The notes under the pieces: generated by a model
Seen by the model: only the letters and a program-made list of their open reading frames with translations
The model's database searches: none
What the model was told of the DNA's origin: nothing
Origin: Cyrtodaria siliqua
Lineage: Eukaryota > Mollusca > Bivalvia > Adapedonta > Hiatellidae
DNA length: 64,000 nt
Assembly (NCBI GenBank): GCA_037043455.1
Contig: JAWPHD010003276.1
Coordinates: 159,531-223,530, forward strand
Direction: 5' to 3'
In this document: positions 1 through 10,629 of the stretch, piece after piece
How the letters are laid out: every line of letters begins with the position of its first letter
How positions within the stretch are numbered: the first letter of the stretch is position 1
Program-made: the position numbers and the translations under genes

Positions 1-97
1 TTTTTTAAATATTCAATTTCTCATCATATCTCATTTTTTTTTTTTACTATACTTTAGTAATTCAAATTGACATATAACGATGGTAGTTTCTTTTCAG

Positions 98-143
98 GCA
101 CCAATGCTAGCAGAGAAATACAAAGCATGCCATTTGTCTACAG
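98..143 (+). CDS. AK2: AK2 exon a (46 nt)
   Basis: Acceptor TTTTCAG at 91-97 and donor GTAACC at 144. Encodes [15 protein letters not shown] and the first base of a Gly codon (phase 1). Bases 1-97 are the 3' end of the preceding intron. Confidence 0.93.
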
Positions 144-3100
144 GTAACCATTTTTATTTACTCTTTGCCAACACCTTTAATTAAACAATCACCAAGACAT
201 CTATCTCCAGCAATAAATCCAGTTAACTAATTTTTTTTACCAATTTCAAAAAACATTATTTGAACTGACGCTGAGTCTGAATGAGATCTCTTTGACTAAA
301 TGATGGAAATATAAACCAGTTACATGTACCTATTATTTGTATATATAGCATGCTCCTGTCAAGGAATTTGTATATATAGCATGCTCCTGTTAAGGAATTT
401 TTCCGTTCGACAAATAAAATTATATGTGTCACAGTCGTTCCGGTTCCGTTTTCAAAAAAAGCAAAAAAAAACCGTTTTCCATTTTGATTTTTTTATATGT
501 CTTTTCAATATCTCACGATATCAACAAATATATATTTGTAAGTTTATTAGGTTATAAAAGTATCGAGTGAAAAAAAGACTAGATATAAAATAAAATATTT
601 TTAGAAAATTAAAATAATTTCCCTATCTACCTACCCTATTTGTATTGAGCATGTAATAGTAACCACACATATAATATATTACAGCATAAATGAAATTGGT
701 GTCCATATTTTTTTTATTTTATGCGATCAATTTATTTGTTGTTTATAATACAGTCTGACATGGGGAACCATTTTGCTGATTAGTTAAAGCAAAATCATTT
801 TTCTATACAAACAAGTATGATTGATGCATAGTTAACCTAACTTTACTGCATTACAGGTGATATGCTGCGTGCGGTGGTGTCTTCAGGGTCACCGTTGGGG
901 AAAAAGGTCAAGGAGGTCATGGATGCAGGTTTGTTTCCCTTTGTACTGAATATTAAAAATAGAATAAAACATTTGGAAACTTATTATAACAGTGAGGATG
1001 GCATTGGAAAGCATGATCAGTGGACTTGAAATCCAAAGGACCCTGTAGGGATCGACGTTAAGAACTGCCCGTCTTCCCAGGGCAGGTAAAATAACTTTCC
1101 TTAAGTTGGATTGAGACGTAAAATGGGCAGTCCTGTGTATCGGAGTCTTGAGTATTTTGAAAAAACATAGAAACTTATTTGTTTACTAAGAGTATGGGAG
1201 TGCCCGGATTCCTAGTACGTTTCATTCACCTCTTGACGACTCCTAATATTTAAACCTTTACTATGTTGATGAGCTTTTAAACAACATTTAATAGTCTAAC
1301 CCTAAAATAGACACTTCGTGGGTTTTACAAGTCACATGATGTAGGTACAAACAACTTGTAGTCTGTATTATTACCTATTAACTCTCTATATAAATGGTTA
1401 TTAGACATTTCTGACTGTTTCTCGCTATTGACGCCACAGGGTGTAACAGTTCGACTGTTGCCCTCCTGGCCCTGAACTGTTTCATGCGCGATCTGAATGC
1501 GCAGAGATATGAGCGATCTGAATCCGCAAAGAATAATCCCATAGGGATAACAAAATTACCATCGACTGAATGATTTCCATATAATCTAACCCAGCAGTTA
1601 AATAATCTAATTATTATATATTAAATAAGTTAATGTGTATTACATGCCTAATATTTTAGCTTTATTTGGTTGAGGATGTTGACGTCATCAAAACTTTAAT
1701 GTTGACGTCATGACTCAACGTCAAGAATAATCTTTTTTCTGTTCGGAGTTAGTAATTAATATTTACAGCCCCGAAACCAGCCCTAAAATTTAAGCGAGCC
1801 AAATCCCTTTATATGGAGGTTCAGTGGCATGCACATCGCGCCCCAACTCCCACCCACTTTGTTTTCTACGTGCGATTTCCTGTGTTTAAGTGCATTTTCT
1901 GTTCGAAGCACGACATTGTTTTTTTCCAATGGTATTTTGTTATTTCCCTTTGTAATTTTATACTTAGATTTTTTATCCAGAACATAAACTACTAATGGAA
2001 CTGCAAATTGAAAACTGCTGGAAGATACAAGCCAATATGATAAGTTGAGGATACATTTCGGAGAGCCATCGGTTTTACTGATTGTTTTTTTTCCTGTAGC
2101 TAACTCAAATGAATCCCGATTTGCAATAACAGATTATATAGAGAATAGGTAACAAAACAGTTATTTCATGGGAGTTTTTGGAACAGTCAAGACTATTGTC
2201 CGTCGGTATCGGGGACGACGTGGGGAACTGTTGCATAGGTGGTCCACAATACCTAGCGGCCTCCGACAACAGTTTCCTAGGTCGTCCCCGATACCTTCAG
2301 CGACAATAGTATACAGTTATCACATGTGTGTTTGGGGAACAGTCAAAACTGTTTTCCCGAGGTGGAGGGGATGGCAGTGTGAACTGTTTCCCGAGGCCGA
2401 TAGGCCGAGGGAAACAGTTCACACTGACATCCCCCGACACCAAGTTTTAACTGTTTTATTACCTGATTAATGTTACTGTAAGAAACAGTGAAAATGAAAA
2501 TTTGTTTTATAATGGGAACCTATGGTGAAAAAAGCAACATGACGTCACGCAAACGAAATTCCAGCACGTGAGGGAAACAGTCGAAACTAAAGCCTGGTAA
2601 CAGTTCGTTTTCACCGGGAACAGTCTTTTCCTTAGTGAATTAGCAAGAAATGACGATATAGCATTTATATAGGAGATCAGGTAATAATTTTGACTGTTCC
2701 CAAAATACCCATGAAATAAATGTATACTGTTACAATTTTTGGCACAGGCAATTGGGACAATTAGAAATTATGTTCAGCGTTTGATTTCAATAGCAAAGTT
2801 GATTTACCAAGTTTGTACCTACATGGTTAACACCTTCGGACAAATTCCAGATATGTATTGAATGTAGTATGTATCAGGTCACATGCATTATTTTGTTATA
2901 GCTTATAGGCCATATTGTGGTGACATGTTATAACGCATAGATTTCTGTTTGATTTTTAGGCCAGTTGGTGTCGGACGGTCTTGTTATAGAAATGATCGAC
3001 CTAAGCCTGAACAAGCCCGAATGTAAGAATGGATTTCTTCTGGATGGCTTCCCCAGAACTGTGAAGCAAGCTGAAGCTGTGAGTACCGTGTTATGGTAAA

Positions 3101-6100
3101 GTATGATCAAGTTTGATGTTCTCCTCCACAAAAGGAGAGTGGATACAATTTAGAGTTATTGCCCTTTGTAATTTTATACATAGAATTTTTGGTGGGATTG
3201 TCTGGAGCATATCTTCAAAACTACTGGTGGGACTGCAATGCAATTTCACACAATGATAGAGGGCAATGAGTGGAAGTGCAGAGTGCAAGAACTGTAACTC
3301 TGTCATGATTCAAATTGGAGTTTTTGCCCTTTGTAATTTTATACTTAGAATTTTTGTCCAGAGCGTATCTTCAAAACTAATGATGGGACTGCAGTGAAAC
3401 TTCACACCATGATAGAGGGCAATGAGTGGAAGTACAGAGTGCAAGATCCGTAACTCTGTCTCATTCAAATTATAGTTATTTCCTTTTGTAATTTTATACT
3501 TGGATTTTGTAACATCCTGCTGGGAGATACAAGGCCGTATGATAAGTTGAGGATACATTTCGGGGAGCATCCATCGGCTCTACCGATTTTCTTGTTTTCC
3601 TGTAGCCTTAACCTTGTCTGCACTGACGGGACTGTGTATATCAATCCCATTCATAACAACAATCAAGTTCAAAATCAATTTTTACATTCAAGTTTTTGGT
3701 AAGTCCATTTCCAAGATGACAGAAGAATTAGAGCTTTCAAACTTGATTCCTACCAAATGTGATGGTTCAGTATGAAATGACACTTGCCTTTTTTTTGCAT
3801 TTAATTAAATTAATTTACTTTAAATGTTGATTTAAAGTTGATTACATCAAAACACTCAAATGAAAAGCCCTAAATTCAAGCTATGAAAATCCCTACACAG
3901 GGTTCTAAGTCTAGAAATTATAGGGTGGCAGTGCAAATCCATGATTTTGCATTTTTTTTATGCCATTTTGACAGCGCCACCCGGATGTTGGAGGAGAAAT
4001 ACCTCCCCTATAGTCCAGTGTTTTATCTACCCCTGAGTCATGCGTCAAATACGCAGTATTTTCCCATTTGACGCACAAATATTGTTGCCGAAACGTACAC
4101 TGACGCAGCCGAAAAAGGAGCCGTAAAATAAACGTAGTCATAAGCGATTTTCACGATATAAGTGTAATTTACGCGCACTTGTCGCACAATGAAACAATTT
4201 TCATTGGCTGAACTGTATGCAATGTCCAATCAAATGAGTTGTTCCGAGATGTTGTCAGTGTTCTACGCAAAATGTCAAAAAAAAAAATGCAGTTTCAAAA
4301 CAAACAAAATTACAGTTTGGACCGTGTTTGCCTCCAACCTTCACTGATGACAACAACAATAATTTTGAGACCCAATCAGCAAAGGACGAGGTAACGGTAA
4401 CCCGCAAGATAAAACGTAATTGTGTCCCGCAATGGCTGAGAACGTACAGCTGGCCAGGTTTTGAAAAAAAATGCGATGAATTTGGAGGATTTATGTTTTG
4501 CCATGTGTGCACAGAGGCTAAACTGAAAAACTCATTTTTTTTTTTTTTGTATGAAAATAAAATAAGACTAACTTCTAAGTTAGTCCAGTGTTTTATCTTC
4601 AGTTGGCTACATAAACTACTTTGAAAGGTATTTTGTGTAATTATTAAAACAATAAACAAGAGGCCCAAGAGGGCCTGTGGACGCTCTACTGGCTAATATG
4701 GCTCTTATGACATCCATGAAGCAAAATATAGCCATAACTCCGCCATTACTGGTCCGATCTGGCTAGTTTTCCAAGTTATTAAAATATAAAAAAAAGAAGA
4801 AAAAAAGAAAATCAAAAAAAAAAAAAAAAGAAAGGAAAAAAAAGGAAAAAAAAAATTATATAAAAAAAAGAAAGAAAAAAAATGAACAAAATTGCTAAAG
4901 GACCATAAGCTTATAGCAACAGCAAAATATTAAACCTTTGGCTCTTGCAGTTTCAGAGAAGAAGATTTTTTAAGTTTATTTCCTATACATGTCTATGTAA
5001 AACATGTGACCCTTGGGGCGGGGCCAAATGTAACCCCAGGGTCACCATTTAAACAAAGTTGGTAAAGGACCATAAGCTTATAATAAATGTAAAATATCAA
5101 ACCTCTGGCTCTTGTAGTTTCCGAGAAGAAGATTTTTAAAAAAAAAATCCTATATCAGTCTTTGTAAAACTGTGACCCTCGGGGCGGGGATAAATTTGAC
5201 CCCAGGGTCACCATTTGAACAAACTTAGTAGAGGACCATAAGCAGATGCTACATGTAATACATGAGAGCTCTGTGCCATGTGGTTCCAAAGAAGAAGATT
5301 TTTTTCAGTTTTTCCCTATACAAGCCTATGTAAAACTGTGACCCCAGGGGTGGGGCCAAATGTGACCCCTGGGTCATCATTTGAACAAACTTGGTAGAGG
5401 ACCACAGGCTTATAGCAAATGCAAAATATTAAACCTCTGGCTCTTGCAGTTTCAGAGAAGAAGATTTTTTAAAAAAAAATCCTATATAAGTCTATGTAAA
5501 ACTGTGACCCCCGGGGCGGGGAGAAATTTGACCCCAGGGTCACCATTTGAACAAACTTAGTAGAGGACCATAAGCTGATGCTACAAGTAATACATGAGAG
5601 CTATGTGCCTTGTGGTTTCAGAGAAGAAGATTTTTTAAAGGTTTTTCCTATATGTCTATATGAAAAACATGCAAAACCTCAATATACAAACTTTAGACCC
5701 CCGGGGCACAGCCATTTTTGACCCCGGGGACTTTATTTGAACAAACTTGATAGTCTAGGCGTTGGCGATCATTTTAAAAGAAAAACTGTTGAAATCTGTC
5801 CAGCGGTTCTTGAGAAGAAGATTTTTTAAGGTTTCGACCATATATGGTAATGACAGCCATCTTGGATGTAGCGCTGACCTAATTTTAACAAATCTACAAA
5901 GCATTCATCTAAGGATCATCCATGTGAAGTTTGGACAAAATTAGCCAAGCGGTTTCTGAGGAGAAGTCGTTTGAAGAAAAGTTAACAGACGGCAGACGAC
6001 AGACGACAGACAGACGGACGACGGACGACAGACAACACACCATCCCATAAGTTCTGCTGGCCGTTGGCCAGTAGAGCTAAAAATGAACATAATATATTTT

Positions 6101-7763
6101 TTTTAAATGTTGAGAATTGATCACCAGTTTCAATGTGACGCATATGTTTGGATTTTGACGCATTGTTTTTTGTCTGGGTGTGTCAAATGACTCGCATGTA
6201 GCCAATTGTAGATAAAACACTGCTATACGGATCGGTCGATACGACTGAGGCGCTTGCTTTATTGTTGAAGACTGGATGACAAGCATCTGCGTGATATTAT
6301 CTACATGTAACCACAGAGAACCAAATCGATCTAGATTCAGGTTAGGTTATGGTGTTTGTTGCGTCAATTCATGCAGTTGCACAGGCCCATTTTCTTCCAG
6401 ATGAATTTCTGGTAAAAGCCCTTTGTGTTCTACATCAAGTTAGCTGAATTTATTAGTTTTTTTATTTTTCTTCATTTAAAGTGGCGCTTGGCGATTTTTA
6501 CCTGGCGGTGCTTGTTTTGCGTGGCGTTATGTGCTGATAGCATGACGGCCCGCTACCGTATAAGTGCTCTTGGAGAACCCTGCTACAGCTTTCAAACTTA
6601 ATACTTAATACTTTAGGGAACCAATATAAGAACGTATATTCTCACTGCCGGAAAAAATGGAACTACTTTTTTCTACATTTGCTTATAACAGTCATAATTT
6701 GTGTCAAAGTTTAGAACTATATTCTATGCGCACTAAATATATGTAAATCGAATACGTTAAAGGGGAACTGTCGGAACGAAAGTATTTTCTGTTTGAAACA
6801 GTTTGGTAGTGTTGCATGATAAAAAGTATATTATAAATAGAATATTTGTTGGTTTGTCTTGAATATGGGATTTATTTTCATCTCGAAGTGAGAATATTTA
6901 TATTTTCACTCGTGCTTTAACTCGTGAAAATATAAGTTTTTTCACTTCTCGATGAAAATAAATCCTATATTCACTCAAAAACCAACAAATATCCTCTATA
7001 TATTTTTTTTTTTCTGTTGATCATCTCTGTCTTATATTTCAGCTGGACAGCCTCCTGTTTAAAAGGCAGACACATCTGGATTCTGTGATAGAGTTTGCTA
7101 TCGATGACTCGCTGCTGGTCCGCAGGATTTGTGGTCGACTCATACACAAGTCAAGTGGTCGCTCGTATCACGTAGAGTTCCACCCACCAAAGTTCCCCAT
7201 GACAGACGATGTGAGTTTTCAAATTGTTTTAGGCTTCAATAATTATACCCCCGCTTCGAAAAAAACATGTATATTTGTGTTTGTATGTTGATTAAGCTGC
7301 GTCTATCAAACATCAGTCCAAATTTTTAGAAGTCATACAGCAGTGTCTTGACATTTAATATGCATTATTGTGATATTTATTTTTTCACATTTATTGCTGC
7401 TTTGATCACAGAAAATAAAAAAGTAAAAATCTTCTCTTTTTTTTTCAAGAAACATGAAATGTACAAAATGCAAAGTCTTTTTATAAAGAACTAATCAAAC
7501 ATGTGTTCGTGTTAACAAAGTTTGACCCAACCGTTTTTATTTAGGTGACCGGAGAGCCTTTGATTCGACGCTCGGACGATAATGAAGAAGCCCTGTTGAA
7601 GAGACTGGATTCATACCACCAGCAAACTAAACCTCTTGTCAACTACTATAGCAGAAAAGGAATACATGCGGCTGTCGACGCATCTCAAAAATCAACTGTT
7701 GTTTTTGCAGCGATTAAAGCTGCTTTTGAAAAGGCGACAGGTTTTTGTTTAAGAGAAAAGTAA
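98..7763 (+). CDS. AK2: Adenylate kinase 2 (AK2), 3' five exons, 5' partial
   Basis: Adenylate kinase interconverts ATP + AMP and 2 ADP; the AK2 isoform works in the mitochondrial intermembrane space. Joining 98-143, 857-928, 2960-3078, 7043-7210 and 7545-7763 gives 207 codons plus TAA, in frame through every junction, with GT-AG introns throughout. The product starts [20 protein letters not shown], just after the P-loop, so about 30 N-terminal residues (including the GKGTQ loop) must be encoded left of the window; the family is about 240 residues long. Visible landmarks are the AMP-binding [17 protein letters not shown], the long-type LID block with [13 protein letters not shown] and [17 protein letters not shown], and YYSRKGI near the C-terminus. 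The last residues (GFCLREK) run to TAA in the same exon; family C-termini vary, so this end is plausible but unconfirmed. Intact as far as it can be seen. Confidence 0.95.
335..397. repeat. 31-bp direct duplication in AK2 intron
   Basis: Two adjacent copies of a 31-bp unit containing GTATATATAGCATGCTCCTG, differing by one base. The rest of the 144-856 intron is AT-rich with no other feature seen. Confidence 0.8.
857..928 (+). CDS. AK2: AK2 exon b (72 nt)
   Basis: Acceptor ATTACAG ends at 856; donor GTTTGT starts at 929. Completes the Gly codon of STGDM and encodes [20 protein letters not shown] and DA, ending in phase 1. Confidence 0.93.
1905..2105. repeat. Copy of an intronic dispersed repeat
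   Basis: Shares 'CCCTTTGTAATTTTATACTTAG' -type sequence, 'GATAAGTTGAGGATACATTT' and a TTTCCTGTAGC end with the longer copy at 3120-3610. This is the 'TTATTGCCCTTTGTAA' style of diverged repeat. Element class not assigned. Confidence 0.6.
2161..2719. mobile_element. Foldback/MITE-like element in AK2 intron
   Basis: About 30-bp imperfect inverted ends: TTATTTCATGGG..TTTTTGG.ACAGTCAA at 2161-2190 mirrors 2690-2719. Inside are two further hairpins. One has arms at about 2190-2232 and 2267-2318 around GGTATCGGGGACGAC. The other has arms at about 2367-2392 and 2408-2434 around CAGTGTGAACTGTTTCCC. The motif AACTGTT/AACAGTT recurs throughout and also appears at about 1445-1480. No coding capacity seen, so probably a non-autonomous element; class unknown. 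Confidence 0.65.
2960..3078 (+). CDS. AK2: AK2 exon c (119 nt)
   Basis: Acceptor TTTTTAG ends at 2959; donor GTGAGT starts at 3079. Encodes [17 protein letters not shown] through [16 protein letters not shown], which includes the conserved substrate-binding segment; ends in phase 0. Confidence 0.94.
3120..3610. repeat. Diverged tandem repeat, ~163 bp period, about 2.5 units
   Basis: 'TGCCCTTTGTAATTTTATAC' recurs at about 3160, 3323 and 3480, each unit also holding 'ATGATAGAGGGCAATGAGTG' and 'GCAGAGTGCAAGA' type blocks. It ends with the same GATAAGTTGAGGATACATTT tail as 1905-2105. Small open frames on the - strand here are incidental. Confidence 0.7.
4328..4537 (+). pseudogene. hAT transposase N-terminal zinc-finger fragment
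   Basis: The + frame reads [20 protein letters not shown], then [20 protein letters not shown]. This resembles the TTF-type/KIAA1586- and ZNF862-like zinc finger at the start of hAT-derived proteins ('..W...W..Y......MFC.VC......NSF'). The CxxC of FCHVC is present, but the C-terminal half of the finger and the catalytic domain are missing: the frame runs into a T-rich stretch and then sequence with no similarity. It lies inside hAT-type inverted ends on the expected strand. The assignment rests on remembered family pattern, not a search. Confidence 0.5.
4652..6083. repeat. Bivalve-type 'GAGGCCCAAGAGGGCC' element with ~165-bp internal tandem units
   Basis: Begins AACAAGAGGCCCAAGAGGGC and ends GGCCAGTAGAGCT; GCTCTACTGGCTAATATGGC near the start mirrors the end. 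Internal units of about 165 bp ('GACCATAAGCTTATAGCAA', 'CAGAGAAGAAGATTTTTTAA', 'TGTGACCC..GGGGCGGGG') repeat at about 4905, 5068, 5233, 5402 and 5565. An A-rich run lies at 4784-4885 and a GACAGACG-type microsatellite at about 5985-6035. Related starts occur at 18711 and 20799. No coding frame. Confidence 0.7.
6841..6992. mobile_element. ~150-bp foldback (MITE-like) near AK2 exon d
   Basis: Near-perfect inverted arms: AATATTTGTTGGTTT, then TGAATATGGGATTTATTTTC and ATTTTCACTCG, against the mirrored AAAATAAATCCTATATTCA and AAACCAACAAATAT. The loop is around 6915-6925. No coding content. Confidence 0.7.
7043..7210 (+). CDS. AK2: AK2 exon d (168 nt)
   Basis: Acceptor TATTTCAG ends at 7042; donor GTGAGT starts at 7211. 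Encodes LDSLLFKRQ through the LID entry ([27 protein letters not shown]). A ~150-bp foldback sequence sits only about 50 bp upstream of the acceptor. Confidence 0.94.
7545..7763 (+). CDS. AK2: AK2 terminal exon (219 nt with stop)
   Basis: Acceptor TTATTTAG ends at 7544. Encodes [20 protein letters not shown] through the C-terminal helix ([12 protein letters not shown]) and stops at TAA 7761-7763. Confidence 0.93.
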   Translation: MTGEPLIRRSDDNEEALLKRLDSYHQQTKPLVNYYSRKGIHAAVDASQKSTVVFAAIKAAFEKATGFCLREK

Positions 7764-8029
7764 CATTTATTGGTTATTTATAATTGTTAAATCTTCACAT
7801 ACAACTTTAGGGAATTTTTAGGGAACTCAAGTTTATACGCAATAATGGATTCTTAGTAACACTCCTTTGACGTGGTTAACTAGCTTCATGCTGATGATGA
7901 TGATTCGCCACTGAATTGTTGCTCAAACTGAGCAGATATGTTAGTCCTCATTACGTGGTCCGAGTATTAACTTTCATACCCATCCAACCCGCTCTCCAAG
8001 AAACGAAAACGGGGTTGGCTGGGGTATGA

Positions 8030-8035
8030 AATAAA
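8030..8035 (+). terminator. Candidate AK2 poly(A) signal AATAAA
   Basis: First canonical AATAAA on the + strand that I see after the AK2 stop, about 270 bp downstream. The sequence is AT-rich, so chance occurrence is likely. Confidence 0.25.
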
Positions 8036-8360
8036 ACTTTAATTTCAGCTTAAAAAGTTTGCATATTGTAAAATTAAAACTTTTAATAGGTTATACAAAA
8101 TGGGTTATCGCATTTTCATCATTTTAAACGTTTTATTGTCGAAATACCCATTATAAAGTCCTGCTTATATAAGCTTTCAGATCGCTTAATAGAAATAAGG
8201 CGGGACCACGTAATGTAGTCCTAGGACTGTTAAAGGGACACACAACAATCTGGATTTTTGAAAAGTCTCACAGCATCCCGTTAGGTTTTACATAACTCGT
8301 AATTGTTCAATCATTAATATCAATTGTAAGAATAGTATAAAGCAACTTTTGCATATTACT

Positions 8361-9182
8361 GCGTCTCCATGGCCGAATGGTTAACAATGTTGCATTGTAA
8401 ACCTTCGCCTCTCACCGCTGCGGGTTCGAATCCCACTGGGAGCTCGACTTGTAAGTGAGAAAGTGTTGATTCTTGCGGATGGCGGAGGTGTACGGTACTG
8501 GTTCTACCCAGGAAAAGTGGGTGGTCTGCATCTGTCACAAAAAAAATAAAATCGACCGTCATATATACTGAGCAACTCTTCTAACTAGACTATGTATATA
8601 ATCAGCTCTATAATCTGTATTAGTTAGTGAAATTATCTGAAATTGTACAGACAACAACATTAACATGTTTCACATTTTATTCCGTAATTTCAACAAAATT
8701 TATTGAAATTTAAAATCACAATTTCATTTTTTCCAAATCGAGCGGGCAATGCGAAAGTCACAAACAGTACGTAAAAGTAAGTCAAATAATTACAATACCT
8801 GATAGACATCCCAGCCTGGACCATGCCTATTGCTCGCGCTAGTTCTTCCATATTTAGTCTTCGCATTTTTTAAATATTGTGTTTTTATTGTGTGGATATC
8901 GTTTGCCTATAACAATTCGATTATAAAAATAAAAAATTAGCACGAGACAATTCAAAAAAGCGAATTTTCACAAAACGCACGTGCATTTATTGTGAGGTAA
9001 TGTGACAGCTATCGACCCGGTTTTTCTTTACACATATACAGAGTGATGAGTAATACATTTTAACTGTGTACGACTTAAAATAAAAAAAATATTGCAAAAT
9101 AAAAATAGTCTAGTTAGAAGAGTTGCTCAGTATATAACCTTATATGTTTTGAAAATGACGTTGCAAACCCAATACAAACAAA
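8361..9182 (+). mobile_element. tRNA-derived SINE, split by an inner MITE
   Basis: tRNA-like head with an A box (TGGCCGAATGG, 8370-8380) and B box (GGTTCGAATCC, 8423-8433), closest in style to tRNA-Ser/Leu. Then a conserved body (GGATGGCGGAGGTGTACGG, GTGGGTGGTCTGC, ATCGACCGTCATATATA) and a tail GAAAATGACGTTGCAAACCCA with ATACAAACAAA. Target duplication GCATATTA at 8351-8358 and 9183-9190. Element sequence is 8361-8567 plus 9131-9182; 8568-9130 is an insertion. Other copies: 24124-24392, 33641-33889 (-), 58660-58812 (5' truncated). Not a functional tRNA gene. Confidence 0.85.
8568..9130. mobile_element. 563-bp MITE nested in the SINE
   Basis: Perfect 26-bp inverted ends (8568-8593 and 9105-9130) beginning CTGAGCAACTCTTCTAACTA. 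The flanks are TATATA on both sides, where intact SINE copies have a single TATATA, so the target duplication is 2-6 bp within that run. Perfect ends suggest this is the youngest of the three nested insertions. No transposase frame inside. Confidence 0.85.
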
Positions 9183-9699
9183 GCATATTATTAACTTTCG
9201 ATTATATTGCACCAATAATATATTTAAACCTATGGTAGAATAAGAAAAAATTAAAACTCTAAATTTTATTTAATTATATGCAAGCAGGTTAATATTTGAA
9301 ATTATACTGGGGATTAATAATTCGAAACACAAATTTTAACGCTTGATAACAAATTTAAGATTGCCGTGTGTCCCTTTAAGGTCATCTGTAGCAATTAGTG
9401 AGATTCACGATGTGTAGACTATAATTGATGCTTATACAAATGGAATGGATAAGTTGAAATAAAATACACTCACAGACAGTGCATGCATTAAACCAGTGTA
9501 AAACATTCTGAAAATCACTCTGGATATTTTGGCTCGGGTGAGTGAGTGAGAGGGGTATTATCGGGTTGATAACCGAAAATAATTCTGTGTATAACTATCA
9601 ATATGCAAAAATGTTTTATGTAAAGGTTAGTTGCCACTTTTGGGTGTTTACGTAGAGTAAGATGCATGAAGCCTAGAAATGTGTATTATTATCCAAAGG

Positions 9700-9765
9700 C
9701 TATTCTTGCAGATGGCGGGAGGTATGCAGTACTGGTTCGTACCAGGAAAACGGCACTCTAAAACA
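9700..9765 (+). repeat. SINE body fragment
   Basis: 'TTCTTGCAGATGGCGGGAGG', then a TGCAGTACTGGTTCGTACCAGGAAAA-type segment matching the body of the SINE at 8361, without head or tail. The sequence around it (9380-9980) holds nothing else recognised. Confidence 0.6.
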
Positions 9766-9981
9766 TCTACCGTATTTCCCCTAATAGTAACGCCCGGGCG
9801 CTATACAAAATGCCAAGGAGGCTTTCTTATAAAAAAATCATGATTTTTGAGAAAAAAAAACAGATTGTGGGGGCCGGGGGTGGAATTAGTGGACACAGAA
9901 TTTTTTATTGATTTTTTTTTTTGAAAAGGTGCGGCGCACTATCTTAGGGGATCTGTTCTTATTTAGGGAAATACGGAAACC

Positions 9982-10205
9982 ATTTAGATCACGTGCAAAG
10001 CATGCTTCTCATTGTGTTCAGTTTGAAGCGACAACATATTTAGATCACATGCAAAGCATGCTCCTCATTGTGTTCAGTTTGAAGAGATAATATATTTAGA
10101 TCACGTGCAAAGCATGCTGCTCATTGTGTTCAGTTTGAAGCGATAACATATTTAAATCACGTGCAATGCGTGCTCCTCATTGTGTTCAGTTTGAAACGAT
10201 CTGTA
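9982..10205. repeat. 56-bp minisatellite, 4 units
   Basis: Units start at 9982, 10038, 10094 and 10150, consensus from ATTTAGATCACGTGCAAAGC through CATTGTGTTCAGTTTGAAGC. Only a few substitutions between units. Confidence 0.85.
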
Positions 10206-10629
10206 ATTAATGACATCTTCGTCTGCAAAGACTATAGAACTTGCAGCAACTCTGTAGTTCTGCAGGTAAGAAGTTTCTAGGCCGATTCTCCATATTTTAT
10301 CGTGATGTAAATGGAGGATGAGCTTGGCACGTTCATTCCTGTTAGGCGCTTTATAACCTTTTATTGTCGATGCGCCTTAAAACCCAATGCGGTTCAATTG
10401 TCTGCAAAGAAAGGCTAACTTGTATAGCGGAATCGAACAAAACCACTTTGGAGGCACCAGAGAGGGAAAGATCAAATGTAACATAAAAATAATAAAAATC
10501 AAAACAATGCCTTAAAACTAAATAATGTTTGTCCTGTTTACGGTAATATGCTGGACGGTAACTTGTGCATTATATATAACCTGACCAATTTCTTAAAAAA
10601 TTGTTTTATGTTCCATTTTGTTCTGCGAA

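Larger units (their letters stand above)
4016..6222 (+). mobile_element. hAT transposon relic, interrupted by a second repeat
   Basis: Left end CAGTGTTTTATCTAC (4016-4030) and right end GTAGATAAAACACTG (6208-6222) are perfect 15-bp inverted ends of hAT form. Flanks CTATAGTC (4008-4015) and CTATACGG (6223-6230) agree in the first five of eight bases, as expected for a decayed 8-bp target duplication. Subterminal 'GAGTCAT' and 'GCGTCAAAT'-like blocks are also mirrored. A further CAGTGTTTTATCT copy at 4586 followed by TTGGCTACAT matches the right end, so a second, shorter hAT copy (4586-6222) may be nested. The middle is a different, tandem-structured repeat (4652-6083). It lies in the AK2 intron 3079-7042. 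Confidence 0.7.
8230..9379. mobile_element. TTAA-flanked MITE (outer element of a nested set)
   Basis: Ends are TTAA-AGGGACACACAACAATCT and its mirror AGATTG.CGTGTGTCCCT-TTAA, 18-bp inverted ends with two mismatches, bounded by TTAA on both sides as for piggyBac-type insertion. A second, truncated copy at 13852 shows the uninterrupted sequence: CATATTACTAACTTT..GCACCAATAATATATTT is continuous there but split here by the SINE at 8361-9182. No coding capacity; the piggyBac assignment rests only on the TTAA and end length. Confidence 0.7.

Noticed and set aside
8361..8440. Functional tRNA-Ser/Leu gene
   Set aside because: A and B boxes are present but the cloverleaf is broken and the sequence continues into a SINE body with target duplications; same family at 24124, 33641 and 58660.
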